The position numbers and the translations under genes were made by a program. The notes beneath the pieces are model-generated. The model was given only the letters and a program-made list of their open reading frames with translations. It searched no databases and was not told where the DNA came from. 44,473 nucleotides of DNA from an uncultured Luminiphilus sp. (GTDB lineage Bacteria > Pseudomonadota > Gammaproteobacteria > Pseudomonadales > Halieaceae), in the NCBI GenBank assembly GCA_943787485.1, contig CALSMP010000002.1, forward strand, positions 69,459-113,931, in the 5' to 3' direction. Below, piece after piece: positions 1 through 8,349 of this stretch (positions within the stretch are counted from its first letter, which is position 1; each line of letters opens with the position of its first letter).

Positions 1-414
1 GTCAAAAATGCGTTTTACGATCCCTTCGAGTACCTGTGGCTGCGACATAAAGGCGGCAGGTTGAACACTGAGTTTCCCCACGCGATCGGCAATGTTGCCT
101 ACCAAGTCGCCTGCCATCAAAGGGTTCAGAACATAGGGCTAAAAACCCGCGACGTACTCGCCTTGGTGCAGGACAGTGAGGTGATCGCTCACGAGCGTTG
201 CTCGGGCCATGACGGCACCTACGCCGTAAAGAAAGAGACTCACGAAAAATCGGTGAAAATCGCCCGGCCGACGGTGAAAAAAGTCGATGCACAAAACCCG
301 GATCACTTCATCAGTGACTGTCCGATGGCCGGCAACCAGATTGCGAGCCTCGCGGAAAATGTCGATGCGGCGTTGCACCCAATGACGCTACTCCGCATGG
401 CTTACGACCTTTAA
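1..414 (+). CDS. Fe-S oxidoreductase with cysteine-rich CCG domain, C-terminal part
   Basis: The reading frame is open from the first base of the window, so the 5' end lies outside; the TTG at 61 is not needed as a start. The visible 137 residues match the end of the GlpC/heterodisulfide-reductase-like family: the segment starting AFYDPFEYLWLRHK, then ERCSGHDGTYAVKKET and SDCPMAGNQI, typical of the second CCG domain that holds an Fe-S or metal centre, and a closing HPMTLLRMAYDL. A DUF3501 gene follows 31 bp downstream; from general knowledge these two are often found with a rubrerythrin, which would lie upstream of the window. The likely role is electron transfer in an oxidative-stress or flavin-linked redox system. 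Substrate unknown. The family call is firm; the function is inference. Confidence 0.8.
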   Translation, partial: VKNAFYDPFEYLWLRHKGGRLNTEFPHAIGNVAYQVACHQRVQNIGLKTRDVLALVQDSEVIAHERCSGHDGTYAVKKETHEKSVKIARPTVKKVDAQNPDHFISDCPMAGNQIASLAENVDAALHPMTLLRMAYDL

Positions 415-445
415 CATCCCCACGACACAGACAGGAGATACCAAA

Positions 446-1042
446 ATGACACAACTGACTCGCGCCGACCTCTGGTCACTCGAAGAATACGCCGTTAAGC
501 GTAACGAGTTTCGCGCCGAAGTCATGGCGCATAAAAAGACACGCCAGCTGGCCCTGGGCCGCCATGCGAGACTCTACTTTGAAGACCTCACGACGATCCG
601 CTACCAGATTCAGGAGATGCTTCGCATTGAGAAAACCTTTGAGGCCGCAGGTATTGAGGAAGAGCTCGGTGCCTACAACCCTTTAATTCCTGACGGTCAC
701 AACTGGAAGGCCACCTTTATGATCGAATACGGTGACCCAGTGGAGCGTGCCGCACGCCTGCGGGAGATGAAAGGCATTGAAGATGTTGTCTGGCTACAAG
801 TCGCTGATCTCGATCGCATTTACCCGATCGCCGACGAAGATCTGGAACGCGAGAACGATGAGAAAACCTCGTCTGTTCATTTTCTCCGCTTCGAACTGAG
901 CCCCGAGCAGATCTCTACTTTAGTGGCAGGCGCCCCGCTCTATGCAGGCGTTGACCATGCGGGCTATTCCATCGAGAAGTTTGAGGTAGAAGCACCGATT
1001 CGAGACTCGCTTGCGGGCGACCTGAAGCCCACGGCACACTGA
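446..1042 (+). CDS. DUF3501 family protein
   Basis: A 198-residue soluble protein with no signal peptide or membrane segment. The opening LTRADLWSLEEY, the central LRIEKTFEAAGIEEEL and the PDGHNWKATFMIEYGD segment are what I recall of DUF3501, a family of unknown function found beside CCG-domain Fe-S proteins and rubrerythrins. It starts 31 bp after the Fe-S protein, with a GGAGAT ribosome binding site before ATG 446, so it is very probably the second visible gene of the same operon. The residues around MLRIEK and the acidic region near 140-160 have no recognisable catalytic motif. It may be a partner or assembly factor of the Fe-S oxidoreductase; this is guilt by association only. Confidence 0.8.
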   Translation: MTQLTRADLWSLEEYAVKRNEFRAEVMAHKKTRQLALGRHARLYFEDLTTIRYQIQEMLRIEKTFEAAGIEEELGAYNPLIPDGHNWKATFMIEYGDPVERAARLREMKGIEDVVWLQVADLDRIYPIADEDLERENDEKTSSVHFLRFELSPEQISTLVAGAPLYAGVDHAGYSIEKFEVEAPIRDSLAGDLKPTAH

Positions 1043-1113
1043 GTGAGATCGGCGCTGAGAAGACCCTTACCCGGCTCCTACTCGGCGCCATTCACAGCTT
1101 TGACGAGGCCGCT

Positions 1114-1941
1114 ATGACGCTTGTGGTATTCGACATGGATGGCACCCTTCTCAACGCAGAATCCGCCATCACGCCATATACGGCAGAGACCCTAGCTCTG
1201 ATGCGCGAAGCGGCGATTCCCTACACCGTGGCCACGGGCCGAACGCTTCAGGCTGCGCTTGGTCCGATCAAAGATCACCGCTTCACCCTCCCCCATATAC
1301 TCAAAAACGGGGCAGTCATTTGGTGCCCAAAGCTCGAGGACTATAGCCACAGCCATCTACTCACCCAACAGGAGGTCTGGCATGTCATCGCCTCGATGAC
1401 GATGCAGGAGATCACTCCCTTCGTCTTCACGCTCGAAGAAAACAACCGCCACGCGGTTTATCACGGCCCGCTCAAGAGTGAAGCCGAAAACAGACTGGCG
1501 CAGCTCTTTGAGGATGAACGGCACCTACCTCTTGAGCCTCTCAAAGCGATGCCTGATACAGCCCACGTCATCAACGTAAGCAGCATGGGTCCAGCCGAGG
1601 CCGTGCAAGCGGTAATACACTCCATCGAAGATGAACCCGCACTCGTGGCCTACACCGGGACGGCGATCCAAAAGAAGAATCTGTGCTGGGTGGACATCCA
1701 CCACAGCCACGGCAGCAAAGGAAACGGCATTGAGGCGCTGCGCACCGACCTGGGCATGGACCACGTGATCGCCTTTGGAGACGGTGATAACGACTTGAGC
1801 ATGTTCGCTGTCGCCACCGAGTCGTATGCCACCGCAAACGCCGATGACGAGGTAAAGGCCGCGGCGACCGACGTCATTGGGCACCACGATGAAGACGGCG
1901 TCGCCCGATTCCTGCGCAGACGCTTTGACCTACCTCGCTAG
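1114..1941 (+). CDS. HAD-superfamily phosphatase, Cof/YbiV type
   Basis: A 275-residue protein with the class IIB HAD motifs in order: motif I FDMDGTLL (nucleophile Asp7, acid/base Asp9), motif II VATGR (Thr40-Gly41 region), a C2 cap in the middle, the conserved lysine in GSKGNGIEAL, and motif IV GDGDNDLSMF. Enzymes of this type hydrolyse sugar phosphates, nucleotides or flavin phosphates in the cytoplasm; the substrate cannot be read from sequence. ATG 1114 is preceded by GAGG at proper spacing. The frame stays open upstream but has no plausible start there. It lies 71 bp after DUF3501 on the same strand and faces the convergent EamA gene. Confidence 0.88.
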   Translation: MTLVVFDMDGTLLNAESAITPYTAETLALMREAAIPYTVATGRTLQAALGPIKDHRFTLPHILKNGAVIWCPKLEDYSHSHLLTQQEVWHVIASMTMQEITPFVFTLEENNRHAVYHGPLKSEAENRLAQLFEDERHLPLEPLKAMPDTAHVINVSSMGPAEAVQAVIHSIEDEPALVAYTGTAIQKKNLCWVDIHHSHGSKGNGIEALRTDLGMDHVIAFGDGDNDLSMFAVATESYATANADDEVKAAATDVIGHHDEDGVARFLRRRFDLPR

Positions 1942-1982
1942 CCCCTCCTCAGCGCCCCCATTTAGTCAGCGCCTGCATATAG

Positions 1983-2873
1983 TCAGCTTGAGCTCCGGTG
2001 CCTCGGTTGAATCAGCCAGACACCCGCCAGAATCGCAGCGAGCGCAATAAGCTGATTAGCCGCCACCGGCTCCCTCAGCAGCAGTACTCCCACGACAAAG
2101 GCCACAGCGGGTATGAGATAGTTTATGGTCGAGAGGAATCCGGGGCCCACCTCGGACACCACCACAAAATACACCCAGGTCGCCATGCCCGTTGAAAAGA
2201 TGCCGAGCACCAACAGGGCGCCCCACGCTGATGGATTGAGTGAAGGATTACTCCAGTCCTGTAACCACAGCGCCGGACCAAGCAAAATCAATGACCCCGC
2301 GACCAGGGAGCCGGCTGTAATGGCTACAGGATCGAATCTCGGTAGGCGCTTGGTGTAAATACCGTTGATCGCATAACACAGGGTGGCTGTAACAGCGGCA
2401 ATTTGGCCCCAAAGCCGCTCCGTATCACTTCCGGCAAAGACCGTATCACCCATCAACAGAATCACCCCGGCAAACCCCATCGCTACGCCAATCAAACGGA
2501 GGGGTGTCATACGCTCATGCTCCAAAAAATAATGACCCATGACCAAAATAGCGATCGGCATCAGCGCCATCAACAAGCCCACCTCCCCACTGGCTACGCG
2601 CTGTTCAGCCCATGCAATCAACGTAAAAGGAATCACGTTGCCGGTTATCGATAGCAGCATCATGCGCAGAGGCCAGCGCCCTGCCCACGGAATCCTCCCT
2701 TTTTGCCATCGCAACACCAGCAACATGACCAAGGCTCCCAGGGTTAGACGGCTCCACACCACGGCTACCGGGTGAAAGGCTTCCAAGGCCATAGCAATCA
2801 GACCGAAAGCAAATCCCCAAAACAAGACAAGGTAGCCGAGGAGCGCCCAATGCTTAACGGTTGGTATTTGCAT
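1983..2873 (-). CDS. EamA/DMT-family transporter
   Basis: A polytopic inner-membrane protein of 296 residues with about ten hydrophobic segments and the internal duplication typical of the drug/metabolite transporter superfamily (two EamA domains, roughly residues 8-140 and 155-290). Recognisable features are LFWGFAFG near the start, the LIAWAEQRVASGEVGLLMALMPI stretch at the end of the first repeat and the paired AAVTATLCYAINGIY in the second. I chose the ATG at 2873 (MQIPTVKHW); the longer frame from 2915 begins with an unlikely extension. The substrate may be an amino acid, a metabolite or a drug and cannot be told. It is divergent from the acyltransferase at 2988, leaving about 114 bp for both promoters. 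Confidence 0.85.
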   Translation of the reverse strand: MQIPTVKHWALLGYLVLFWGFAFGLIAMALEAFHPVAVVWSRLTLGALVMLLVLRWQKGRIPWAGRWPLRMMLLSITGNVIPFTLIAWAEQRVASGEVGLLMALMPIAILVMGHYFLEHERMTPLRLIGVAMGFAGVILLMGDTVFAGSDTERLWGQIAAVTATLCYAINGIYTKRLPRFDPVAITAGSLVAGSLILLGPALWLQDWSNPSLNPSAWGALLVLGIFSTGMATWVYFVVVSEVGPGFLSTINYLIPAVAFVVGVLLLREPVAANQLIALAAILAGVWLIQPRHRSSS

Positions 2874-2987
2874 ACATAACAACTCCGTGATCTGGAAAAT
2901 GTGACTTACGCACACACCCTCCTTTTTTCCCGCAACAATCTGCTACGCTCGCATTTCTCGATCGGACTCGCACTCGACACCCACCAC

Positions 2988-3851
2988 ATGGCAACGTCTC
3001 CGACAACTCGCACCGCAGTTCAGGATCATATTGATCAGATCCTACGGGTAGATATGCCCACAGGGCCGGGAATTACCCTGCTAGCTGCCTCTCTCAGAAA
3101 ATGGTTTAAACCCCATTTTGTGGGACTGGAAAAGTTACCCAGTGGACCCGCTCTGTTCGTCGCGAATCACTCGCTGTTGGCGCTCGATGCTTTTACCTTC
3201 CATCTGCTAATGCACTATGACTATCGGCGCTTTCTTCGCCCCCTTGCCGACCGCACATTATTCAGCAATCCCTATTATGCGCAAACAGTAATTCCGCTTG
3301 GCGCCGTAGATGGTCAACCAGACGTAGTCAGAGCGCTAATGGATGCCGGCAAAGATATTCTTTTGTACCCCGGAGGGACCCGCGAAGCGGTTAAGCCCCC
3401 CGAGCGACGCTATCAGGTTGATTGGGGTGAGCGCTATGGCTTCATCCGACTAGCCGCGGAAAAAGGCTACACCATCGTTCCTTTTGCCTCGGTCGGTCCT
3501 GATGAGTACTACGATCAATACCTCACCTCCAGCGAGCTACAAACCTCGCAGCTCTTATACTTGCTGCGGCAATTTGGACTGATGCCGCCGGATGTCCGGG
3601 AAGATCTTATTCCTCCGCTGCCTGCCGGGATGCTGGGGTCACCACTCCCCAAACCAAAAACCACTTTCTTTGGCTTCTGCCCGCCAGTGAGCCTAGCTGC
3701 ATACAAAGATAAAACCCCAACCCCTCGACAGCAACAGCGTATACGCCAAGGGATCGAAGACGCTATAGCCCTCGAGATAAAAGAGCTGCTTCTTCTGCGG
3801 GAAAGAAACCGACACAAAGACGGGCTACTTCGACGCATCCTCTCGGTGTAA
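2988..3851 (+). CDS. lysophospholipid acyltransferase family protein (TMEM68/DGAT-like)
   Basis: A 287-residue PlsC-fold acyltransferase. The acyltransferase signature is FVANHSLLALD (Asn60, His61, Asp67) and the later LLYPGGTREAVKPPERRY block (about 126-142) with RVDWG-like and IVPFASVG-like stretches is what I recall of the TMEM68/DGAT2-related branch, which makes neutral lipids or wax-like esters. The His-Asp spacing is HX5D rather than the usual HX4D. ATG 2988 is preferred over the GTG at 2901 because the first 29 residues of the long form are unlike the family and the DNA there (TGCTACGCT at about 2941) looks like a promoter -10. It is followed after 8 bp by an alpha/beta hydrolase, which suggests paired synthesis and hydrolysis of an ester. 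Confidence 0.82.
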   Translation: MATSPTTRTAVQDHIDQILRVDMPTGPGITLLAASLRKWFKPHFVGLEKLPSGPALFVANHSLLALDAFTFHLLMHYDYRRFLRPLADRTLFSNPYYAQTVIPLGAVDGQPDVVRALMDAGKDILLYPGGTREAVKPPERRYQVDWGERYGFIRLAAEKGYTIVPFASVGPDEYYDQYLTSSELQTSQLLYLLRQFGLMPPDVREDLIPPLPAGMLGSPLPKPKTTFFGFCPPVSLAAYKDKTPTPRQQQRIRQGIEDAIALEIKELLLLRERNRHKDGLLRRILSV

Positions 3852-3859
3852 GCCTCACA

Positions 3860-4789
3860 GTGTTCCTGCGTCTCACCAGTTACACCCTAGGCCTCGGCCT
3901 TGCCCTCGCCATGCTGTGGCTGGTGGCCTCTGTCACCGTGCTTCCACCCTATGCGTTATTGATAGGCGACAACCCGGTGGTGTCCTCTCCTGCGGATCGC
4001 AACATGATCTTTGAGGATATTCAGGTGCCTAGTGGTGATCTGCTGCTTGAGGGATGGTGGATGCCGGCGACCGATCCTCGAGCCGTAATCTTGTTCGCCC
4101 ATGGTGCTGGGTCAAACAGAACCTCCACCTTCGTACCATCACTAGACCTCTATCGCGCGCTGGTAGATGCCGGCCTGTCCATCATCACCGTTGACATGCG
4201 CAACCACGGAAACTCGCCAAAGACCGACAGCAAGCTCGCTTTTGGGGAGAGCGAGTGGCGAGACATGACCGCCATGGCCCAATGGCTCGACGAGCATGGA
4301 ATCTCGGCACTACCAAGAATAGGCATGGGCGTGTCTATGGGCGGGGCCGTAACGCTGCGAGCCGCCGCCGAAGGACTGGCGCTCAAAAAGATCGTCCTGC
4401 TCGATCCCGCTCTGAATCTAACCGACTCATTGGCCCAAGGAGGATGGGTACATTATGGCGTGCCGCCGTGGATTTTTTTACCCATGGCGTGGTCCGCGGT
4501 CCACCACTTTGATCTCCCTGCGGGAGAGAAGGCGCCAAGTTACCTTGCCGAAACACTTAACACGCCTACCCTGATCATTCAGGACCCTGACGACCCGGTG
4601 ACCCGAGCTCGGTATGCGCAAAGCGTTTCAAGTGCCAACCCCAGCATTACCCTCGCGCTTGCACCGAGAACTGCTCCTGATCATCCCTGCCTCAGCGGTA
4701 AAGGACGCTGGGGAACTCATGCGGCAGCCTTCAGCTGCTATCCGAGTTGGACACTTTCTGTTCTTGAGCAATTTCTCCGGGATCTGTAA
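3860..4789 (+). CDS. membrane-anchored alpha/beta hydrolase
   Basis: A 309-residue protein with one N-terminal hydrophobic segment (about residues 8-30, signal anchor or uncleaved signal) followed by an alpha/beta hydrolase domain. Seen motifs: oxyanion HGAG (81-84), VDMRNHGNS after strand 4, nucleophile elbow GVSMGG with Ser159, acid loop QDPDDPV (Asp245 likely) and His287 in WGTHAAAF. This gives a complete Ser-Asp-His triad, resembling BAAT/BEM46-type (PF12146) esterases. It starts with GTG 8 bp after the acyltransferase stop without a strong ribosome binding site, so coupled translation is likely. Substrate unknown; a lipid ester is a reasonable guess from the neighbour. Confidence 0.82.
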   Translation: MFLRLTSYTLGLGLALAMLWLVASVTVLPPYALLIGDNPVVSSPADRNMIFEDIQVPSGDLLLEGWWMPATDPRAVILFAHGAGSNRTSTFVPSLDLYRALVDAGLSIITVDMRNHGNSPKTDSKLAFGESEWRDMTAMAQWLDEHGISALPRIGMGVSMGGAVTLRAAAEGLALKKIVLLDPALNLTDSLAQGGWVHYGVPPWIFLPMAWSAVHHFDLPAGEKAPSYLAETLNTPTLIIQDPDDPVTRARYAQSVSSANPSITLALAPRTAPDHPCLSGKGRWGTHAAAFSCYPSWTLSVLEQFLRDL

Positions 4790-4870
4790 TTACGCAACTC
4801 GGTTATTTCCGCTAAGTTTTATTGGGAGGGCGTCTCATCTAAATCGCGCCGCTCTCCGTACATTACTTGT

Positions 4871-4914
4871 AATTTCGGCACCCACCGCGCCCCGCGTGGT
4901 GGCGCCCGAAAATT
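4871..4914 (+). repeat. GC-rich imperfect hairpin in the glutathione peroxidase leader
   Basis: The inner arms CCACCGCG and CGTGGTGG pair over 8 bp (one G-T) around a five-base loop. Outer arms AATTTCGG and CCGAAAATT extend it after a small internal loop. No T-run follows, so it is a poor intrinsic terminator. It ends 21 bp before the peroxidase ATG, with the ribosome binding site outside the stem. It could be a transcript-end stabiliser for the hydrolase or a leader structure. Confidence 0.5.
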
Positions 4915-4935
4915 GAACTCCAGAGGCTCTTTGTA

Positions 4936-5490
4936 ATGATCAACCGTAGCGTTATGACTGTTGTTTTCCTATTGGCTACTGCGCTTGCCAGCACCGTTCA
5001 AGCCGCCTGCCCCGACTTCCTGAACACCGAGATGCGCAAGCTCTCCTCCAAGGAGCGCGTGAACTTCTGTGAGGCCTACGCAGGCAAGCCTCTACTGATT
5101 GTGAATACGGCAAGTAATTGTGGTTATACAAAACAGTTTGACGGCCTGGAAGACCTCTACCAGGAGTATCAGGATCGGGGACTTGTTGTGATCGGGTTCT
5201 CGAGCGATGACTTTTTTCAGGAAGAAAACGATGAGGGCAATGTCGCCGCGGTCTGCTACGAGAAGTACAACGTGAGTTTTCCTATGATCGCCACCAGCGC
5301 TGTCCGTGGCAGCGATGTGAACCCAGTCTTCAAAGGATTAGGCGAAGCTAAGGGCTATCCGAAGTGGAATTTTTATAAGTATTTGGTGAGCCCGGAGGGC
5401 GAAGTCATCGAACGCTTTAGCAGTAACGTCGCACCCAGCGATGCCAAGCTCCGTACTCAGCTCGATGCCGTCACTGCCAGCATCCAATAG
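4936..5490 (+). CDS. periplasmic glutathione peroxidase
   Basis: A 184-residue thiol peroxidase of the GPx family. Residues 1-23 form a signal peptide (hydrophobic VMTVVFLLATALA, cleavage after VQA), so the enzyme should act in the periplasm. The catalytic tetrad can be read: peroxidatic Cys62 in NTASNCGYT, Gln95 in DDFFQEE, Trp144 and Asn145 in KWNFYKYL. The usual FPCNQF around the Gln is replaced by FSSDDFFQ, which lacks the standard cysteine. The reaction is reduction of H2O2 or lipid hydroperoxides; a thioredoxin-like donor is more likely than glutathione for a Cys-type bacterial enzyme. ATG 4936 follows an AGAGGCTC ribosome binding site. The following HNH gene overlaps its 3' end. Confidence 0.88.
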   Translation: MINRSVMTVVFLLATALASTVQAACPDFLNTEMRKLSSKERVNFCEAYAGKPLLIVNTASNCGYTKQFDGLEDLYQEYQDRGLVVIGFSSDDFFQEENDEGNVAAVCYEKYNVSFPMIATSAVRGSDVNPVFKGLGEAKGYPKWNFYKYLVSPEGEVIERFSSNVAPSDAKLRTQLDAVTASIQ

Positions 5491-5794
5491 CCGAGGTCAC
5501 CGAGGAGATAAGAACACACAAGGACTCTGCGCATGCTGTCGGCGAGAGGTGCCACTGACCTTTCACCACCTCATCCCGCGGAAAATGCATCGTAGGGCCT
5601 GGTTTCGTCGCCACTACTCCAAAGAACAGCTCAACGCTGGCGTTATGGTCTGTCGCGGTTGTCACACAGGCATTCACAAACGCTATGACGAAATGACCCT
5701 CGGCAAGCAGCTAAACACGCTCGAGCGGCTACTCGCGGACCCAGGCCTGATGCAGCATTTCACCTGGGTGAGCAAGCAGCGCGAACGCTCCTAG
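5465..5794 (+). CDS. small HNH-family protein
   Basis: About 109 residues with a zinc-finger HNH (beta-beta-alpha-metal) motif: CACC, then LTFHHLIPRKMHRR, LNAGVMVC and CRGCHTGIHK. Two CXXC pairs would hold structural zinc, and the HH...N...H set is the catalytic HNH. The start is uncertain: ATG 5465 and ATG 5441 both lie inside the end of the glutathione peroxidase gene and neither has a clear ribosome binding site; there is no ATG or GTG between the peroxidase stop and the first CXXC. Translational coupling is therefore likely. Proteins of this size with the LIPRK.H pattern are common in gammaproteobacteria and of unknown role, probably a DNA- or RNA-binding nuclease. It overlaps the uridine kinase stop by 4 bp on the opposite strand. 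Confidence 0.75.
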   Translation: MPSLPASNSRGHRGDKNTQGLCACCRREVPLTFHHLIPRKMHRRAWFRRHYSKEQLNAGVMVCRGCHTGIHKRYDEMTLGKQLNTLERLLADPGLMQHFTWVSKQRERS

Positions 5795-6402
5795 AGCTCG
5801 AGCTCGCTCCGCAACACAGTCGCAGCCGCCGCGCTGGGCAGTTCACCGCTAATAATGATGTTGGCAACGGCGCGCGCTTGTTCGGCCCAACCATTGAAGC
5901 CTGGCAGCGCTCGCTGATGCCAAAACTCAATGACGGACGCTTCTGTTCGCCCTCGCTCTTCGCAATCACGCCGCAGCCGCCTATCGAGACAGACATCGAG
6001 CGGTGTTTCAACGAAGATTAGTGCATCCACATGATCCAATACCTCATCCCACGCACCCAGGAGTAATCCCTCAACCAACAAAAGAGGGCTGGGTACGATG
6101 ATTTCGGTTTCTATCTCACGGGAGTGAGTGGCAAAGTCATAGCGCGGACAGCCAATGGCTTTGCCTCGTTTGAGGGCCTTGAGATGTTCGGCCAGCAGCT
6201 CAAACTCAATGGCCGAGGGATCATCAAAATCAACCGCCTCACGCTCATTAAGCGTCAGAAATGAAAGATCACGGTAGTAGGCATCGACCGGCAGGATCGA
6301 CAGTTGCGGCGACTGCCCATCCAAGGCGAGGGCATGCTGCAGCGCGCGCGCTATCGATGACTTGCCCGAACCTGAGGCACCCGTAATTCCGATTATGCGC
6401 AT
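5791..6402 (-). CDS. udk: uridine kinase-like P-loop kinase
   Basis: A 203-residue cytoplasmic kinase. The Walker A motif GASGSGKSS lies at residues 7-15; the DAYYRDLSFLT segment and the following DFDDPSAIEFELL correspond to the uridine-binding region of uridine/cytidine kinases (usual form DSFYKDLS and NFDHPDAFD). The lid region RRLRRDCEERGRT is also typical. The reaction is phosphorylation of uridine or cytidine to UMP or CMP in nucleoside salvage. The length matches the family (about 205-215). It is separated by 12 bp from the carboxylesterase on the same strand, so the two may share a transcript although their functions do not look related. A related phosphoribulokinase-like kinase with another substrate cannot be excluded. 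Confidence 0.85.
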   Translation of the reverse strand: MRIIGITGASGSGKSSIARALQHALALDGQSPQLSILPVDAYYRDLSFLTLNEREAVDFDDPSAIEFELLAEHLKALKRGKAIGCPRYDFATHSREIETEIIVPSPLLLVEGLLLGAWDEVLDHVDALIFVETPLDVCLDRRLRRDCEERGRTEASVIEFWHQRALPGFNGWAEQARAVANIIISGELPSAAAATVLRSELEL

Positions 6403-6414
6403 TGTCGAACCGGC

Positions 6415-8226
6415 CTAAGGCAAGGTAGCAGAGCCATACTCAGCAACGAGCGCCGCGGTAATCCTGGCCTTCTCTGTCCGGGCATCGACGCCCTCGCAAG
6501 CGCCATCGTTCCACCTGGTGTATTCGTTATAGGCCGGGTTGCCTATATTCGTCACCAGCTCCCAGACCAGCAGGCACTGCTCCAGAGCCGACAGCATCGT
6601 AGGCTGAGTCGCCTCGTGCAGAAGACCCGCTAAGGTCGGACCCTCGGCGGTCAGCCAGTCGCCGCCAGGACTATCGAGCAGCATCGTGTGGGGAGCACTT
6701 TCGGTGAAGAGGGGCCAAGGTCGGCCACGGATCTGCCCTGGGTTGCCGGAGCGCGCGAAATGGCCCCAGGCGCCCATCATAACCCCCGTCAGCTCCTGCG
6801 CGGAGTCCGAATCGGGATACATAAAGCTGCCAATTGCGCCATACATCGGCGCGCCCATCACAAAGGCTATTTCTGCAGCGTGGGCGGCACCTAAGATCGA
6901 TGAAAATGGCACTAACCAATTATCAGCGGTCTCGTCCCAATCAAATCGATAGGCCCAGGTCGCGGTATAACCGGCACCGCGAAGACTCGCTAGGGGCTCA
7001 TCAACCCCCCTCGCCTTCCAACCCCGGGACCGCAGATCAATCCAATACTGATACTTCTCTGGCTCTCTGACCCGCATCTTCGGTGGCGCGAGGCCGAACA
7101 GTAGCGACTGACCCTCAACAAAGTAACGATTGAGTCCTAGCCAAAGCGTCACCTCGTCCCGGTTTGAGCCGGCGATAACTGGGACATCCTTGGCAAACTC
7201 GGGATCGGCAAGGGCGGCAGCTAAACCCATCGAGGGGATAACAACATTGTCTGCTGTCGTCAGGGGAGCAATGTGATCCTTATCCAGCCGGTAATAGGCC
7301 GACAGTAAATCGTAAGCCTCGACGTTACGCAGCGTTTCACCGGTAACCGCTTGAGGATCCAAACCTACCTCTTCAATTAACGCCCACGCGCCCCGATCAA
7401 TCTCGGGGAATTCGCCGCCGGCGTTGACCGCCTGCCGCGGCGATACGCTCGTGGTATACCCCGACTGAGAGATAGCCTTGTGAAACAGCCCTTCGGCCAG
7501 CGGCGTTGTCAGCAGCGCAAACACATTGTGCCCGCCCGCACTCTCGCCGAAAATCGTGACGTTGGTGGGATCACCACCAAAACCTGCAATGTTGCGCTGC
7601 ACCCACTCGAGAGCAGCAATTAAATCCAAGTGGCCAAAATTTGAACTTCGATCGAGCCCCTCAGCATCTCCCTGAACCGCGGAATGGGTCAGCCAGCCGA
7701 AGGGGCCAAGCCGATAGTTAACGGTGACCACCACCACTTGCTCCCGTTCCGCCAGAGCACTGAAGTCATAGGTGTCCTTGGTGCCCGAGGTGTTTCCGCC
7801 CCCATGAATCCAAAACATGACCGGGTATCGCTGATCTAAAAAGCCTTTAGGGGCAACGATATCGAGGTAGAGGCAATCCTCCTCTCCGACGGGCTGCTCG
7901 CTGTCCTCAGTGCCTGATATTTGACCGGAAATTTGCACGCACATCGCACTTTCACGCGGTGCAATCAATTGATTGGACATGGCCAATGCTATGGGTGCCC
8001 GCCAGCGCAGGCTGTCAACGGGGGGTTGGGCATAGGGTATATCGAACCACCGAACGACCCCTTGGCCCTCCTGGCTCACCCCCTGTGTGATGCCCGATTC
8101 TGTCGCAACCTCTGCGCCCGCCACCGGGCGTAACGGAGGTGCTGAGCAACTGGCGAGGGCGACAGCGACCAGCGCAGCGCTGGCGACAAAAACGCCTCGA
8201 ACGACTGTCCTACGAAATGCCGTCAT
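6415..8226 (-). CDS. type B carboxylesterase, lipoprotein
   Basis: A 603-residue esterase/lipase of the carboxylesterase type B (cholinesterase-like) family. The N-terminus is a lipoprotein signal with lipobox ALASC (Cys27), so it is probably anchored to a membrane facing the periplasm. Seen motifs: RFDIPYAQPP-like entry, EDCLYLDIVAP, oxyanion HGGG (141-144), nucleophile GESAGG (Ser229), and later the NRDEVTLWLG acid region and HAAEIAFVMG histidine region. It would hydrolyse carboxylic esters; the window's steroid genes make sterol or lipid esters possible, but that is only a guess. The C-terminal 100 residues with two cysteines may form a disulfide. Start ATG 8226 is well placed for the signal peptide. 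Confidence 0.88.
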   Translation of the reverse strand: MTAFRRTVVRGVFVASAALVAVALASCSAPPLRPVAGAEVATESGITQGVSQEGQGVVRWFDIPYAQPPVDSLRWRAPIALAMSNQLIAPRESAMCVQISGQISGTEDSEQPVGEEDCLYLDIVAPKGFLDQRYPVMFWIHGGGNTSGTKDTYDFSALAEREQVVVVTVNYRLGPFGWLTHSAVQGDAEGLDRSSNFGHLDLIAALEWVQRNIAGFGGDPTNVTIFGESAGGHNVFALLTTPLAEGLFHKAISQSGYTTSVSPRQAVNAGGEFPEIDRGAWALIEEVGLDPQAVTGETLRNVEAYDLLSAYYRLDKDHIAPLTTADNVVIPSMGLAAALADPEFAKDVPVIAGSNRDEVTLWLGLNRYFVEGQSLLFGLAPPKMRVREPEKYQYWIDLRSRGWKARGVDEPLASLRGAGYTATWAYRFDWDETADNWLVPFSSILGAAHAAEIAFVMGAPMYGAIGSFMYPDSDSAQELTGVMMGAWGHFARSGNPGQIRGRPWPLFTESAPHTMLLDSPGGDWLTAEGPTLAGLLHEATQPTMLSALEQCLLVWELVTNIGNPAYNEYTRWNDGACEGVDARTEKARITAALVAEYGSATLP

Positions 8227-8349
8227 TGCATATCCTATGAGTTGGTAACGCTGTCTGAATGGCTAGTTTTACGCGGAGTTTACCGCCCTAGTTCAACGAG
8301 GGAACCCAACAATCGAATAATGAGTTGCGACATCGAGAGGGCAATACCG

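Noticed and set aside
4614..4916. Plus-strand frame at the end of the alpha/beta hydrolase
   Set aside because: It overlaps the hydrolase catalytic histidine region in another frame and has no ribosome binding site or family pattern.
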